This document shows, piece by piece, positions 34,405-47,365 of a stretch of DNA of 64,000 nt. This DNA is from Phoma sp. XZ068 (Eukaryota > Ascomycota > Dothideomycetes > Pleosporales > Didymellaceae). The position numbers and the translations under genes are program-made. Numbering within the stretch: position 1 is the stretch's first letter; every line of letters starts with the position of its first letter. Where the stretch lies: the NCBI GenBank assembly GCA_004835665.1, contig RBKR01000022.1, positions 558,001 to 622,000 of the forward strand, given 5' to 3'. The notes beneath the pieces are model-generated. The model ran no database searches and had not been told where the DNA came from. It was given only the letters and a program-made list of their open reading frames with translations.

Positions 34405-37400
34405 ATGGCTGCTGCAAACCCCCTCCAACAGCCGTCGCTGGCCCTGCTGCCCCAGCACCAGCAGACCGACACGGGCCTGACGTCTGCGCTCGCCAGCCGC
34501 TTCCACGCCCACATGCCCACGGCGACACTCTCCTCGCACGCCATCATCTCGCTCAACACATACACCGACCCCAGCCGAGGGGTTGACGGCGGCGAGGATG
34601 GCAGCGCCGTGCAGGCCGCCAAGGACCTCGCCGGGCGGGCGTACATGCGCTTGGGACAGCGTTCAGAGGACCAGGCCGTCGTTTTCTTGTGAGTTGCTTC
34701 TGCCAGCCCTTTGGCTGCTTTCCCCGCTTTGACTGGACTAACACAACATAGGGGCGAGACTGGCGCGGGAAAGACGACCATCCGCGGCCACATGCTGAGA
34801 CAGTTCCTCTCGTACTCGGCCACGCCATTGTCCAAGAAGATCGAGTGTGCCAACTTCGTCTTCGAGGCTTTCACAACCACAAAGTCACTGACTACACCCT
34901 CGGCCTCCAAGTCTGGGCTCATGCTCGAGCTCCAGTACAACACGTCGACTTCCAGCCACGCAACCCTGCTTGGTGCACAGTACCTCGTCCACCGAATTGA
35001 GCGCAGCAGACTCGCATCCGTCCCAACCGGAGAGCGCAACTACCATGTTCTCTACTATCTCCTCTCTGGCACCAGTCTTGCCGAGAAGAAGCACCTGTAC
35101 CTCGACCACACTAATAACGATGCCGCAGGCACCCGCACATCAATGGGCGCCAACAAGAGATGGCGATACCTCGGCCACCCAACGCAGCTCAAGGTTGGCA
35201 TCGACGATGCAGCCGGTTTCCAGGAATTCAAGACCGCACTCCGCAAGCTCGAGTTCGGCAAGGACAGCATTGCCGGCATCTGCGAGATCATGGCCACTAT
35301 CCTGCACATTGGCCAGCTTGAATTTGAGACTGGTCAGTCAACGACCCCTTCCGCCGATGACAGCGGTGGTTACTCGCACGAGGGTGGCGAGACCATCACG
35401 GTTGTGAAGAACAAGGAGTGCTTGGTCCCAATTGCCCAGTTTCTGGGCGTAACCATCAGCGACCTTGAAGAGAGCCTACGATACAAGTCCAAGACGCTGT
35501 ACCGTGAGCGTGTCACAGTCATGCTGGACCCCAAGGGCGCCCGCGCCAACGCCGATGAGCTTGCTCGCTCGTTGTACTCTCTTCTCGTTTCATACGTCAT
35601 CGAGCAGAGCAACTCCAGGATCTCCAGCTCGACCGACCAGCTCACAAACACTGTCAACCTGGTGGATTTCCCCGGATTTGCCATCTCTTCTGGAACCGGG
35701 TCTTCTTTGGACCAGCTGCTTAACAACGCTGCAAACGAGTCCCTTATGACTTTCTGCCAGGAGAGCTTCTTCCAGCGCCAGATCCAGGAGATGGAGGCCG
35801 AAGAGATCAGCCTGCCCCCACTACAGTTCTACGACAGCTCTGAGGCCAAGACCGGTCTTCTCAAGTCAGGAAATGGTCTTCTGAGCATTCTGGATGATCA
35901 GATGCGTCGCGGCAAGTCTGACATGCAATTCCTCGAGGCTATCCGCAAGCGGTTTGATGGAAAGAACCAGTCCATTCTCCCCGGCAGCTTGACAGTCGTC
36001 CAGCCGGGCAGCAACTTCCCCACACCCAACACCTCTCCCTCTTTCACCGTTCGTCACTACGCCGGTGACGTCGACTACAGTGTGGAGGGCCTCATGGAGG
36101 AGAACGCAGACAACATCTCCGGTAACATGATGCAGTTACTGCAGTCATCGCAGCAACCGTTTGTGCAGCAGTTGTTCGGCCAAGATGTACTCCAGAAGAT
36201 CTCTCACCCCAAGGAGAAGTCCGCCATTGTCCAGGCCTCGGTCAGCTCCAAGCCCACGCGTATGCCGAGCATGGCTCGCCGCAAGGCCGACAAGACGGGG
36301 AGATACGGCCGGCAGCTGAACGTTTTCGACGAGGAAGTTCTTAGCGATACTGAGAGCAACGTTTCGGGCTCCAGGAGGAACGGCGATTCTTCAAAATCGA
36401 AGCAAACCGGAGCTGCTGGCCAATTCGTCAGTTCGCTAAAGACCATTGAGAACCAACTCCGCAAGGCCAACCCTTACTTTGTATTCTGTCTGAAGCCAAA
36501 TGACCGTCGCATTGCCAACCAGTTCGACAGCAGGTGTGTTCGTCAACAGCTGCAAGCGTACAGCATCCCAGAACTCAGCCAGCGGCTGCGTGTCGCTGAC
36601 TACAGCATTTTCATGCCGTTCGCTGAGTTTTTGGGCCATGCCCAGACGGATATGGCTATTGTTGGCAGTGAGAAAGAGAAGGTTGAGATGGTCTTGGACA
36701 GCAGGCCCTGGCGGGAGAACGAAGTCCGTGTCGGTACTACTGGTGTCTTTCTCAGCGAGAGATGCTGGCTCGAAATCGCCAACATCGCAGACCTGCCACC
36801 CAACGCCCGCGGTTACACTGGCTCAGAAGATAACCTCTTGACTCCTGATGCAGGCCGATCCTTTGGTGATCCTCGTGTCGGTCTGCTTGCGACTCCTGGA
36901 GGCGGCGAGTACTACAACGACAAGGGAGGTAACTACTTCGGTAGCAGGGACATCGACGCCCGCTCTGAGGCCCCCTCCGGTGTTACGGGTGACATGTTCC
37001 ATGGCCTGGAGCAGCACAACGTCATCGACGAAAAGGTGGCTAACGACAAGCTGGAGGAAGTTGATGTCGTTCCCGAATCTGGTAGCCGCAAGAGATGGGT
37101 CTTCATGGTGTATGCCCTCACCTGGTTCATCCCCGACTTCCTGATCCGGTTCGTTGGGCGGATACCACGCAAGGATGTGCGAATGGCTTGGCGTGAGAAG
37201 CTTGCCATCAACATGATCATTTGGCTCAGTTGCGCAGCCGTCATCTTCCTCATGATCGGTTTCCCAAGAGTGATTTGCCCCACTCAACACGTCTACTCCA
37301 CCGCTGAGCTCACATCTTACAACGGCAAGGACGGCCATGCGTCATACATTGCTATTCGTGGTATTGTCTACAATCTCGGCGACTTCATCCCTGCCCACTA

Positions 37401-40046
37401 TCCCAGCGTCGTTCCTGCAAAGAGTCTTGAGAGTTACGCCGGCAAGGACGCGACCAACTTATTCCCTGTCCAGGTCTCAGCACTTTGCGCTGGTAAGGAT
37501 GGTAGCATTCACCCAGGTGTCCAGCTCAACTACAGGAACTCGAACTACTCTGAGCAAGCAAACAACCTCATCAGTACCACGGATCAAAACGCCAAATACC
37601 ACGACTTCCGTTGGTTCACAAACGACTCTCGTCCGGACTGGTGGTACGAACAGCAGGTTTTCATGAAGGCGAACTACTTGAAGGGACGTGTCGGTTACAG
37701 TCCTACCTACCTGAAGACCTTGGCCTCCAAGCAGAACGCAATCGCCTACATGAACGGAAAGGTGTATGATCTGTCGACATACGCTCCTGGAGGTCGCCAA
37801 GTACTCTATCCCCCTAGTGAAGAGCCGTCGGCGGATGTGCCGGACGTAAACTTCATGGAAGACAGCGTACTCGATATCTTCCGTGTTCAAGCGGGTAAGG
37901 ACATTAGCAAGTACTGGGCCAATCTCAACCTCGACCAAGCCAAGAAAAACGCCATGCAGGTCTGTCTTGACAATCTGTTCTACGTTGGCGATGTCGACAC
38001 CAGAAGCTCCGCCAAGTGTCAATTTGCCACGTACTTCCTTCTCGCTATTTCCATCATGTTGGTCAGTGTCATCGGTTTCAAGTTCTTTGCGGCTCTCCAG
38101 TTCGGCGGCAAGACAATGCCAGAGAACATCGACAAGTTCATTATCGCTACGGTTCCCGCCTATACTGAGGATGAAGAGTCCCTTCGCCGTGCAATCGACT
38201 CCGCTGCTCGGATGAAGTATGACGACAAGCGTAAACTCCTTATCATCATTTGCGACGGCATGATTATCGGTCAAGGCAACGACAAGCCCACTCCTCGCAT
38301 CGTCCTCGACATTCTTGGTGTTCCTGAGGCTACGGATCCCGACCCGCTCAGTTTCGAGAGTTTGGGAGAGGGTATGAAGCAACACAACATGGGCAAGTGC
38401 TACTCCGGTCTCTACGAGGTACAAGGTCACATTGTACCTTTCCTGGTTGTTGTCAAGGTCGGCAAGCCCTCTGAGGTTTCCAAGCCCGGTAACCGTGGAA
38501 AGCGTGACTCTCAAATCGTTCTCATGAGATTCTTGAACCGCGTCCATTACAACCTGCCCATGAGCCCTCTCGAGCTCGAGATGCATCATCAGATCAGGAA
38601 CATCATCGGTGTGAACCCAACCTTCTACGAGTTCCTGCTCCAGATTGATGCCGATACCTCCGTTGCTCCTGACGCAGCCACTCGATTTGTCGCCGCCTTC
38701 CTCAACGACACCCGCCTCATCGCCATTTGCGGTGAGACTGCTTTGTCCAACGCCAAATCTTCGTTCACCACCATGATGCAGGTCTACGAGTACTTCATTT
38801 CTCACAACCTGACCAAGGCTTTCGAGAGTCTGTTCGGTTCCGTCACCTGTCTTCCCGGTTGTTTCACCATGTACCGCATCCGCGCCGCCGAGACTGGCAA
38901 GCCGCTCTTCGTCAGCAAGGAGGTTGTCGAAGCTTATCAAGAAATCCGAGTCGACACACTGCACACGAAGAACTTGCTGCACCTTGGTGAAGATCGTTAC
39001 CTGACGACTCTGCTTATCAAGTTCCACTCCAAGTACAAGACCAAGTACACCATGCGAGCAAAGGCTTGGACTGTAGCGCCCGACAGCTGGTCCGTCTTCA
39101 TGTCTCAACGTCGTCGCTGGATTAACTCTACCGTGCACAACCTTGTCGAGCTCATTCCCCTTTCTCAACTGTGCGGTTTCTGCTGCTTCAGTATGCGCTT
39201 CGTCATCTTCCTGGATTTGATCTCGACTGTCGTTCAGCCCGTCATCGTCGTGTACATTGGTTACCTCCTCTACTCCTTGATCGCAACCCCAGATATCGTC
39301 CCCATCACCGCCTTCATTCTGTTGGGAGCTATCTATGGTCTGCAAGCCATCATCTTCATTGTCCGTCGCAAGTGGGAGATGATTGGTTGGATGCTGATCT
39401 ACATTGTTGCCACACCCGTCTTCTCCTTTGGTCTCCCGCTGTATGCTTTCTGGCACATGGACGATTTCTCCTGGGGTAACACTCGTGTTGTCACTGGTGA
39501 GAAGGGTGTCAAGGTCGTCGTCTCGGACGAGGGCAAGTTCGACCCCGCCAGCATTCCCAAGAAGAGGTGGGAGGAGTACCAGGCCGAGATGTGGGAGCAG
39601 CACACCACCAGGGACGACCAATCGGTTATCTCAGGCTACACATACGCCACCAAGAGGCCGTTTGGCGGTGGCTCTGTCGCCGGTTCAGAGTACGGTGGCA
39701 TGCCTCCGTCCAGGCCGATGTCTCACCTCGACATTCCTCGCTACGGCAACCACTCGCGTATGAGCTTGGCTCCTAGCGGCTACGGCGGTGACAGCATGGA
39801 GATGTCGCACCTCCCCAGCGATGAAGAGATCCTGAGCCAGATCAAGGCCATCCTTGCCAACTCGGACCTGATGACAGTCACCAAGAAGTCTGTCAAGCAG
39901 CAGCTCGAGCAAATGTACGTATCCCACAATCCTCAGTCCTATAACAGCTACTAACTTTCGCCAGCTTCGGATGCGATCTCACACTCAAGAAGGCTTACAT
40001 CGGCGAAGCCGTCGAACAACTGCTCATCAACGGGCAACTGCATTAG
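34405..40046 (+). CDS. csmA: Class V chitin synthase with myosin motor-like domain (CsmA type)
   Basis: Exons 34405-34688, 34752-39914 and 39965-40046 (introns 63 and 50 nt) give 1842 aa, close to the usual 1850. The first intron splits just before the P-loop GETGAGKT (96-103). The myosin-like domain (about 60-780) keeps the P-loop, a switch-II-like DFPGF and the NPYFVFCLKPNDRR block, but the switch I NxNSSRFGK is not recognisable. Two helices, a cytochrome b5-like region, a third helix and the GT2 chitin synthase core follow (VPAYTEDEES, IDADT, GEDRYLTT, QRRRW at 1547-1551). The last exon completes a DEK_C-type domain ending EAVEQLLINGQLH. Class V enzymes build wall chitin at hyphal tips. 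The motor-like part binds actin in Aspergillus CsmA. Confidence 0.95.
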
Positions 40047-43000
40047 TAGCGCTTCCGTCCTAGCGACACGGTAACGGCCTGTCCACGCTTCACGACTCTG
40101 TTCAGCCCTCTCCGCAGGGGGCATGTGTCTCAACTATCATTACTATTTAATCCCGCTCCAAGAAGCACGCGTGCGTTCTTTCTGTTTGGCAAATCAGGAC
40201 ACCGGTGGCCGGTGCTGGCGTTGTAAACTGTTACATATTGCATTTAGTGTGTGTATCCCATTTTTTGTCGTTTTGCATGGGATGGGTTAAAAGGGGTTAG
40301 TTATATGGTGTAAGAATCAAGAGAGATCTATGTTATGATGTTGGTCTTTGCGTGTGTGACCGCTGTGACTGCTGTGACTTGTTGATAAATTGTGTTGTTC
40401 TTTCGCTGGGAGATGATGTGCGATCGTGATGATGCTGGTCTGCTTGAGCTAACGTTCCCCAACTTTTGCCTGACTAATGATGGGGATTGAGGACCTCGGG
40501 GAAAAAGAGTCGATGGGGTAGGTGGTAGAGGCGAAGAGGAGCGAAAGTTTGAGATCAGCGAAGAACTCGTTTCTTTTGCTGTTTCATTCATGAAGAGACG
40601 CTTCGCATCCAGTAAAGATGGTACAAAGCGGCTACCTGATTAGCGGTCCGTCAGCACTGTGGGTTTATGAGTTGTGTTCTGTTAGTCGACTTGATGCTGA
40701 AACGTAGTTACATCCTTCCGAGAGTTAGCACTGCAAGTGTCGATATCAGCCTCGTTGCTTGAGTAGTGCTCGCAGTCCGCTTCACTTTCCGACAGTGCGC
40801 TGTGTGTAGCATTATGGGGGGTGGACGCAGTATGCAGCAAAGTGCGGGACAGGAAATGAGAAGCGCGTGTTTGCTAGCCGACGTTATGTAGATTTGATTC
40901 TATGTGGAAGCACTTTGCCGGATAAGTACTCTTTATATCCTTGGAACGCTTCTACCTGAATGTGCAACCAGAATCAGATTTCCAGCACGACAGTGAATTG
41001 TCTCCCTGCCTACAACCACCATCGCAGTTGCAACCGAGTATGTTACATTCTAACTATTGTTAATGCAGACCTAAGACAAACGATGATTTCAGCACTAACT
41101 TGCTTTGCCGCAATAACCTGTAGTCTCTGTGCAATCGTAGCATCGCTGCAAACAAATCTATCAGTCTTCTAAATGGGGAGAAAAGTGTTGTGTTTTCATA
41201 CATAAGTGGTTTTCAACAGGCCATTTCGACATTTTATTGGAGCTTTGCAGCATTCAGCAATGACAGTTGGGGCTGCTCCGAGCCAGAGGATGGTGTAGGG
41301 AGTTAGATGCATGGAATAGGCTGATGCGTTGTAGCTCCTATCTGCGGCAGTTGGAAACTCGCTAGATGGTGTACTGTTGGGTAGGAAGACAAGGACCTTA
41401 AGTACACTGAATATGTTGTACTAATGACGTGTCGTGCAACCTCATTCCCTGAGGACAGAACATCGCCCTGCGCGGAAGCTTAAGCACCATCAAATCAAGT
41501 CCTGTTATCTTGTAAAGTCTAAACCTGCTTGATCAAGTATTTAAGATGTGCCATCATCTACTGCCAGCCTCTATTACCAAAATTATGGCGATTCTGACTA
41601 CGAGTTCTGGCACCTGGTCTGTAGCATCTCTTGCTTGTTGTCTCTAACCTACGTTAGATGCTTACCTATGTTGCACGCGGCGTCTCTAGTTTCAGAGAGG
41701 TGCTGCGTAAGGTCAAGCACAGACTAGTGCAAGGAAACCTTACGAGCATATCCAGCCTAAGGGCAGGATGGTGGGCAGAGCGTAGTTCGAGTTGTACCCG
41801 TCATGTCTAGACAAGGCAGTGGAAGAGCTAGTGAAAGTGAGTCTTCCGTGCAAGTAGTGCATCCTCATGACTGTAAAAAAATTACGCACTCTGTCTGGTC
41901 AATTTCTCACACTGAGTACTCTGGCGAGTAACACTCTAGGACAAATATTGAGGCATGGGACGAAGCTAGTAGCTTGGAAGCTTATGAGGATGAACTTGTC
42001 GCGTACCCCCTCTCGTTCGAGGACATGTTCAGAGCCCTGGTCACAACTAAATATCGCCTGGTACTGAGCGGTGTGTATGTCTATGTCAACACTATTACAA
42101 AGCTGACGTACCATGGTAGAGATCATCAGAGTCAAAATTGACTCAGCATGTGTTGCATGCACTGCAACATCCAATTGGACACGACTCAAACTTTCAGTCT
42201 CCGCTCAAGATTGCTTGAGGCTTAGGGGTTGCAACTTATTTTCATTCGGTGTCGAGAGTTTGTGGTTCGACCAGTCAACGCCCGGATGATCCCCGTGCTC
42301 TCGGCGCCACTAGGGCGATCATCCGAGGGGTAAATCGACAGTTTCGAGGCTGAGTTGCCTGATGCGGCATGTTGCGACCAGTAGTTGCGAGGTTGAGACT
42401 TTAGAACCAAGATCTGTCGTGTGGTGACTACGGAAGCGTGCAAGCGTGCGACAAAGGTGCTGTGTTGGCGTGGGGTCCGTGGGTGGGGCGGTGAGGCGCA
42501 GCCAGCCACAGTGGCTGCAAGCTCAAGGACAGCCTTGCGAAATGGTTGAACTTGACGGATGACGTTTAGTGAGGTGGAGTAGATGCCGTCGGAACCGTGG
42601 GCCGTCGAATGAAGAGCTGCAGTGGATCAACGAACGGCGTGATACGCTTGTTGAAGATCGTCGACAATCTTCAAGTATGCTCGTGGTTGAAGAGACAGTC
42701 GCAGAGGAAGGAGGCACAATGGTGACACAAGATGGCACCCCGCACGTCGGTTACAAGCCACTCAGTTCACCAGCACGTCGAACGGCACGGCAGGACGTCT
42801 GTTTGCGAGCGTTGGACGCATTGCTCGCAGGTCCAGGCGGGCCGATCAATAGATGATTGGCGCAGGGGCGCGAGCCGCATGATGACGAGACGGCGCTCCT
42901 TTTGAGGAAACGGCGCCCGGAAACCTGCGATGCTTCTCAGGCACTCCACGCCTGCTGCGCTGCAGCTGCCTCTCCTTAGCCGAAACATTCTTATTCTAAT

Positions 43001-43087
43001 GTGTAGTGTGTAACATTGTCTGACTCTCGGTGCGGTGCATGTGAGCCATCTGAACCCCGGCGGCGAAACAAAGATACAAGAGGTCCA
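40047..43087. other. 3.0-kb gene-free region
   Basis: Lies between the class V chitin synthase 3' end and the SPO71-like start. Near the chitin synthase it holds a GCTGTGAC triplet repeat (40355-40380) and short palindromes (GCACGCGTGC at 40165-40174 and CACCGG/CCGGTG at 40200-40214). Frames of 60-115 codons around 42.2-43.1 kb overlap on both strands and look non-coding. I see no RNA gene. Confidence 0.45.
40355..40380. repeat. Short direct repeat (GCTGTGAC type, about three copies)
   Basis: TGTGAC occurs three times at 9-bp spacing just downstream of the class V chitin synthase. It is probably in or beyond its 3' UTR. Function unknown. Confidence 0.5.
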
Positions 43088-46000
43088 ATGCCCGACCTCG
43101 AGCAGGCGCCGCATTCATGGCACCAACAGCCTAACACTGCGAGCCTGTCGCCCGAGTCGTACACGGCACAGAAGCTGGTATATAGCGATGTTCATCACCA
43201 CGAGTACAGCAACTAACACGCGCAGCAACATGCAACCCCAGAGCACCTCTACCTCACGTCGAGACGCTTCTTCATCGGCCCAATTCCTGTATGCAGCCCT
43301 ATCCCTGGTCAAGCACAGCACTCACGTATAACTACAGACGGCATGGCTAAGCAAGCACCGCCGCGACTGGTACAAGCACCACCTGCGCATCAACTACTCG
43401 ACTCGCGCCGCGACCTTCTCGTCTGATCCCCGCGAAGCCCGCCAACGACGCCTCAGTGGAGCCGAGGGGCCCAGCTCGTCTGCCCTCTTTCAGCACAGCT
43501 TCCCCCAGCCCGAGGAGCTTGACGTTGAGGAAGAGGAAGGAGCTCAGAATGCAGTGGCCAGCGGCGCAAACGGCGCCTCAACTGCGACCTCAAGCACGCC
43601 CCCAGCCCTGCAGGTACCCCGAGGCACAGCCCAGAAGGAGGATGTCATAACCAGCAGCGAGACTGAGGAGTTTGTCGACGCGCCTTCCGAGCCAGAGGAC
43701 GTCGATGACGAAATCCTGCGCGTGTATACGCATCAGGAGGACGAGTTTGATCCTGCGAAGCCGCAGCTACCACACCGATCGAGCACAAAGTCCTTCGTCA
43801 CCGCGTCTTCCATGCCGAGCGCCGCAGGTGACAATGACGAGGCTGAAGACGAGGACGACGCCGAAACACCACGGGCGGAGGAGCCAGCACAATCTCAGGT
43901 GAATGGCTTGCAGGTGCCTACTCATGACGAGGACTCGGAGGGTAGCAAGTCTGCCGGCAAGCAGCCGTTGTCTGCAGCGACAAGCCAAGGCGCGGCGGCA
44001 TCTACTACAGGAGGAGCACCCTCGGTAGATGCCGATTCCACCTCGTCTTTGCTGCGGAAGGCTGACATGAACAAGGCACCGGCAACCGCTGATGCTGAAA
44101 TCGCTCCCTCTCCTCCACCGAAAGGCATTCTCGCGAGAGCTAAGAGACGATCGACATTAGCCTTGTTCAAGACGCAAACCGCGAACGATGAACCTGCACA
44201 AGACTTGGCGCGAAAGGGATCGAATCTGCGAAACCTGGTCAAATTCGACATACCGGAGGACTCGAAGCGGCAAGCAGTGCACTTCAAGGCCAAGAAGGCG
44301 CAAATGACCATCCAGCGAGCAGGTACGAAGCTACGGCGGAAGAGCATCAAAGATGGCATCGTTGTGAAGATGGAGCGTATGCTTGTACGTGTCGATGCTG
44401 CTGAGGAAGTTCCTGAGGATTTCGACGAGAATGTCAATCAGCGAGTCGTCTCAAGAGTCAAGGACAAATGGCGAGAGTACATGGTAGTCTGCAGGCACAG
44501 CCATACTGACCAGGCTGACTTCTTGTTGCAACTATACCAGACTCGAGTAAGTCCTGCAACCATATATTGCTGTTCCGTGCTAACCTTCGCAGGTCATCCC
44601 CGAGATTGAACAGGCTGGCGCAGGCAAGCGTGCAGCATATGAAGTCCCTCTTGGCCGCAAGACCAGCAAAGTCAATCTGTACTCATCTCTTGACAAATCC
44701 ATAGTGGTGTCGATGCCTGGTCATAGGGGGACCTTGATCTTCATCATGCAAGCCAGGACCGCCTCGAACGCTGTCGAATGGTATACGTTTCTGCGAAACA
44801 TCCTCGGATGGCGCCGTGCTTCTGAACTGCACATTAATATCCCGGACATGAGCCTCAGCGTGCGGATTGCTAACCCCTTCGAAAAGCTGGAAGCTTCGCA
44901 GAGCCAGGTTCAGGATGCAGACGACACTGAGGAGGCTATATTGAAAACCATGCAGGAGGAGCAAGCTGTTGCACAAGCACTTGTCCGGAAGTGTCTCGAT
45001 CAGTTGGATGAGGCGCCAGAGTGGGCAACTGTGCTGGAAGCCTGGACGAAGGAGCAGAGGATAGGACTCGCATGGAAGCGCTACGACCGTCTGGAATGGA
45101 TTCATGGCGCCAACGAACGCAAGATGTACGGCACCATCGCCATGCTCAAGTCGCACGATCTCGAGCTGCGACCCAAGACACATTACCCTACTACTGCAAT
45201 CACTCGCAAGAAGCAGAAGACTTTGACTGAGCCGGTTCCGGTGGAAGGATTTCTCATCAGGTTGACCGGGCAGCGAGGACGAGCGAAACGCTTGGGACTC
45301 ATGTACCACAAGCAGCTGTACTTTGCCAGCCACGATCAATACCTTGTATTCTCGCGCCCCACGAAAGCCATCCCGCCTCCGCCGCCACGACTTCCCACTT
45401 CGAACAACGCGGCAGTCCCTACATCACAGGCGATCCAGGACAACACACCGGATAACTGGGCGGTCAACCCCTACCCTGTACAGGACAAGCAAATCGAATG
45501 GCTGAGAGAAGGCCACTCTGGAACACCCGAAACCAGGAGGCTACACGATGAGGATGCAGCGGACGAGTTTGAGCGCAAAGAATACAACTTGCTCAACTGC
45601 GACGGGTACGTCAACATGGCTGATATTGTCAAGGTCCGCAAGGCGCGACTGGGCGCTAGCCCTGTTGATGAGGATATCGAACCTGGGTCGGATGTCGACT
45701 TTGACGAGGACGTCGACATGGACGATTCCAGAGGCGAGGATGGCACTACGACTGATATCGATCTGGACCGCACCTTCGAGCTGGTCATGAAGAACGGCCT
45801 GATCATTCGCCTTCAATCCGCCGATAAGGCTCGCCGGAAGGAATGGATCAAGCATCTCCGCGCGCTCGCAAAATATTGGAAACACCGCACGGCATCCGAC
45901 ATCACTCTCTACAAGTCCACACGAGCGCGCAATCTCAGCGCACTGAACATTGATGAAGAAGGTGAGGCGCACATTGGCCAGTTCGCGCGCAAGTGGGAGG

Positions 46001-46653
46001 TAACGCAATCCTTCGCCTCCCCTCAGCTTTACAACATGTGTGGCATCGCCCTCTGCCGCAGCATTCACATGTCCGGCATGCTGTACCGCAAGCCGCGCAT
46101 CCACGCACCCTTTACGCGCTGCAGCGTCATTCTTGCGGCGGGCACACTGCTTATCTTCCGCGACGTACTGCGCAGCCGAGTGGGCAAACAACTATCACAC
46201 ATCCACCACGAACGCATCGCCAACCTGGACTTGCGCGACTGCTACATCTACTCCGGCCTCCTCACCGAATCAGACCTCCTCTACCAAAACCAAACCTTCG
46301 ACGCAAACAAGCCCGGCCACCACGCCCTGCCGCGCATCTACCTCGAAGACGGCTGGACAAGCACAGACGAAGACGTCATGACCACCTTCGTCATCTGGCA
46401 CGGCAAAGCCAAATCCTGGTTCCGCGCGGAGGAAGGCGCCGGTGGTGGCGGCGAGAAGGAGCGCAAAGAAGGCAAGCGGACGAAACTCAAGCGCGTCGCG
46501 AAGCTGGGAAGTAAAGGTCGAAGCGTAGTGTTCCGCGCGAGGAGCCGGGCCGAGCGAGATCACTGGGTACTTGCTATTCAGAACGAGATTGAGCGTGTGC
46601 AGGGCAGGGAGAGCGATTTCCGCATTGAAGAGTCGGCGCAGGCGAAGAAGTAA
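43088..46653 (+). CDS. SPO71: SPO71/MUG56-like PH-domain protein
   Basis: Four exons (43088-43177, 43226-43288, 43338-44546, 44593-46653) encode 1140 aa. The first two are 90 and 63 nt and were found by following the frame backwards from a conserved N-terminal block: HLYLTSRRFFIGPIP joins TAWLSKHRRDWYKHHL. This matches the Spo7_2_N-type start of fungal Spo71/Mug56 proteins. A long acidic, Ser-rich linker covers residues about 70-300. PH-type modules follow (about 370-520 and in the C-terminal half: GFLIRLTGQRGRAKRLGLMYHK, LVMKNGLIIRLQSADKARRKEW and the end FRARSRAERDHWVLAIQNEIE). In yeast Spo71 recruits Vps13 to prospore membranes, and S. pombe Mug56 is a meiotic relative. A role in membrane extension or wall assembly in spores or hyphae is inference. 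Confidence 0.75.
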
Positions 46654-47365
46654 TATTTGGGTAATGGGTTGGCGCTTGGTGTGTGGAGTTTGTGAGCGAG
46701 GGTGGGTTTTTTAGTTCGGGCGGTGTGCTTGGTAGTGTAATTCTCGTTTGCCTTGGGTAGGTGTACATATACCAGTAACAGGAATTCATTATCTTTGTAT
46801 TCAGGCTGTTTAAGTGTGTTTCTTCTTGCGCCGTGGATATGCATCCGTCGCACATGTAGAATGACAGTGAGGAAGACCATGTTCAGAGTGGATAATGCTA
46901 GACGCTGGGGAACGGTTGGGAGAGCTTGATGCCTGGAATTCAAGGCCAGTGAGGGATTAAATTGAGCTTACGATGTCTGGGTTAGCTGGGGAATATATCG
47001 TCACGGGCGTCCAGCGTTTACATTTTGGAGGTGCGTGGATTGGTCGAGACTGAGATGTCAGTGATAATGGGTTGATGATAGCGAATGCTGTGAACTAGAC
47101 GATGTTGTACATGTACAGGATATACGAAGGAATGGCACATCACAAAACAACTACTCAGTAATGACTGTATTGGCATTTATTATGATTGTCTGAGTAATTC
47201 CTAGTCTCCACATTGTCGTCAGATGTGTACCTTATGCCACGATGCTCTAGATAATGAGAACACACATCTGAGCGCCTGCAGGTTTGGGAAGAGAGTGGAA
47301 GGATACATATCGTATGCACTGTGTTTGCTTTGTACACTCTCGCCTTTCAGATCGTAGTCACTCGC
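46654..47365. other. Intergenic, convergent 3' ends
   Basis: 0.7-kb spacer between the 3' ends of the SPO71-like gene and the GPI-protein gene, AT-rich in its right half. No gene seen. Confidence 0.5.

Noticed and set aside
37477..39621. 714-codon open frame antisense to the class V chitin synthase
   Set aside because: It exactly overlaps the conserved catalytic region on the other strand. Such long mirror frames result from codon bias in GC-ending genes, and its translation lacks any domain pattern.
42255..42280. TTCGACC resembling a tRNA T-loop
   Set aside because: The flanking bases do not pair as a T-stem and no acceptor or D-arm can be built around it.
42569..42856. 95-codon plus-strand frame
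   Set aside because: It starts at GTG and overlaps several frames on the other strand. Hydrophilic but with no recognisable pattern.
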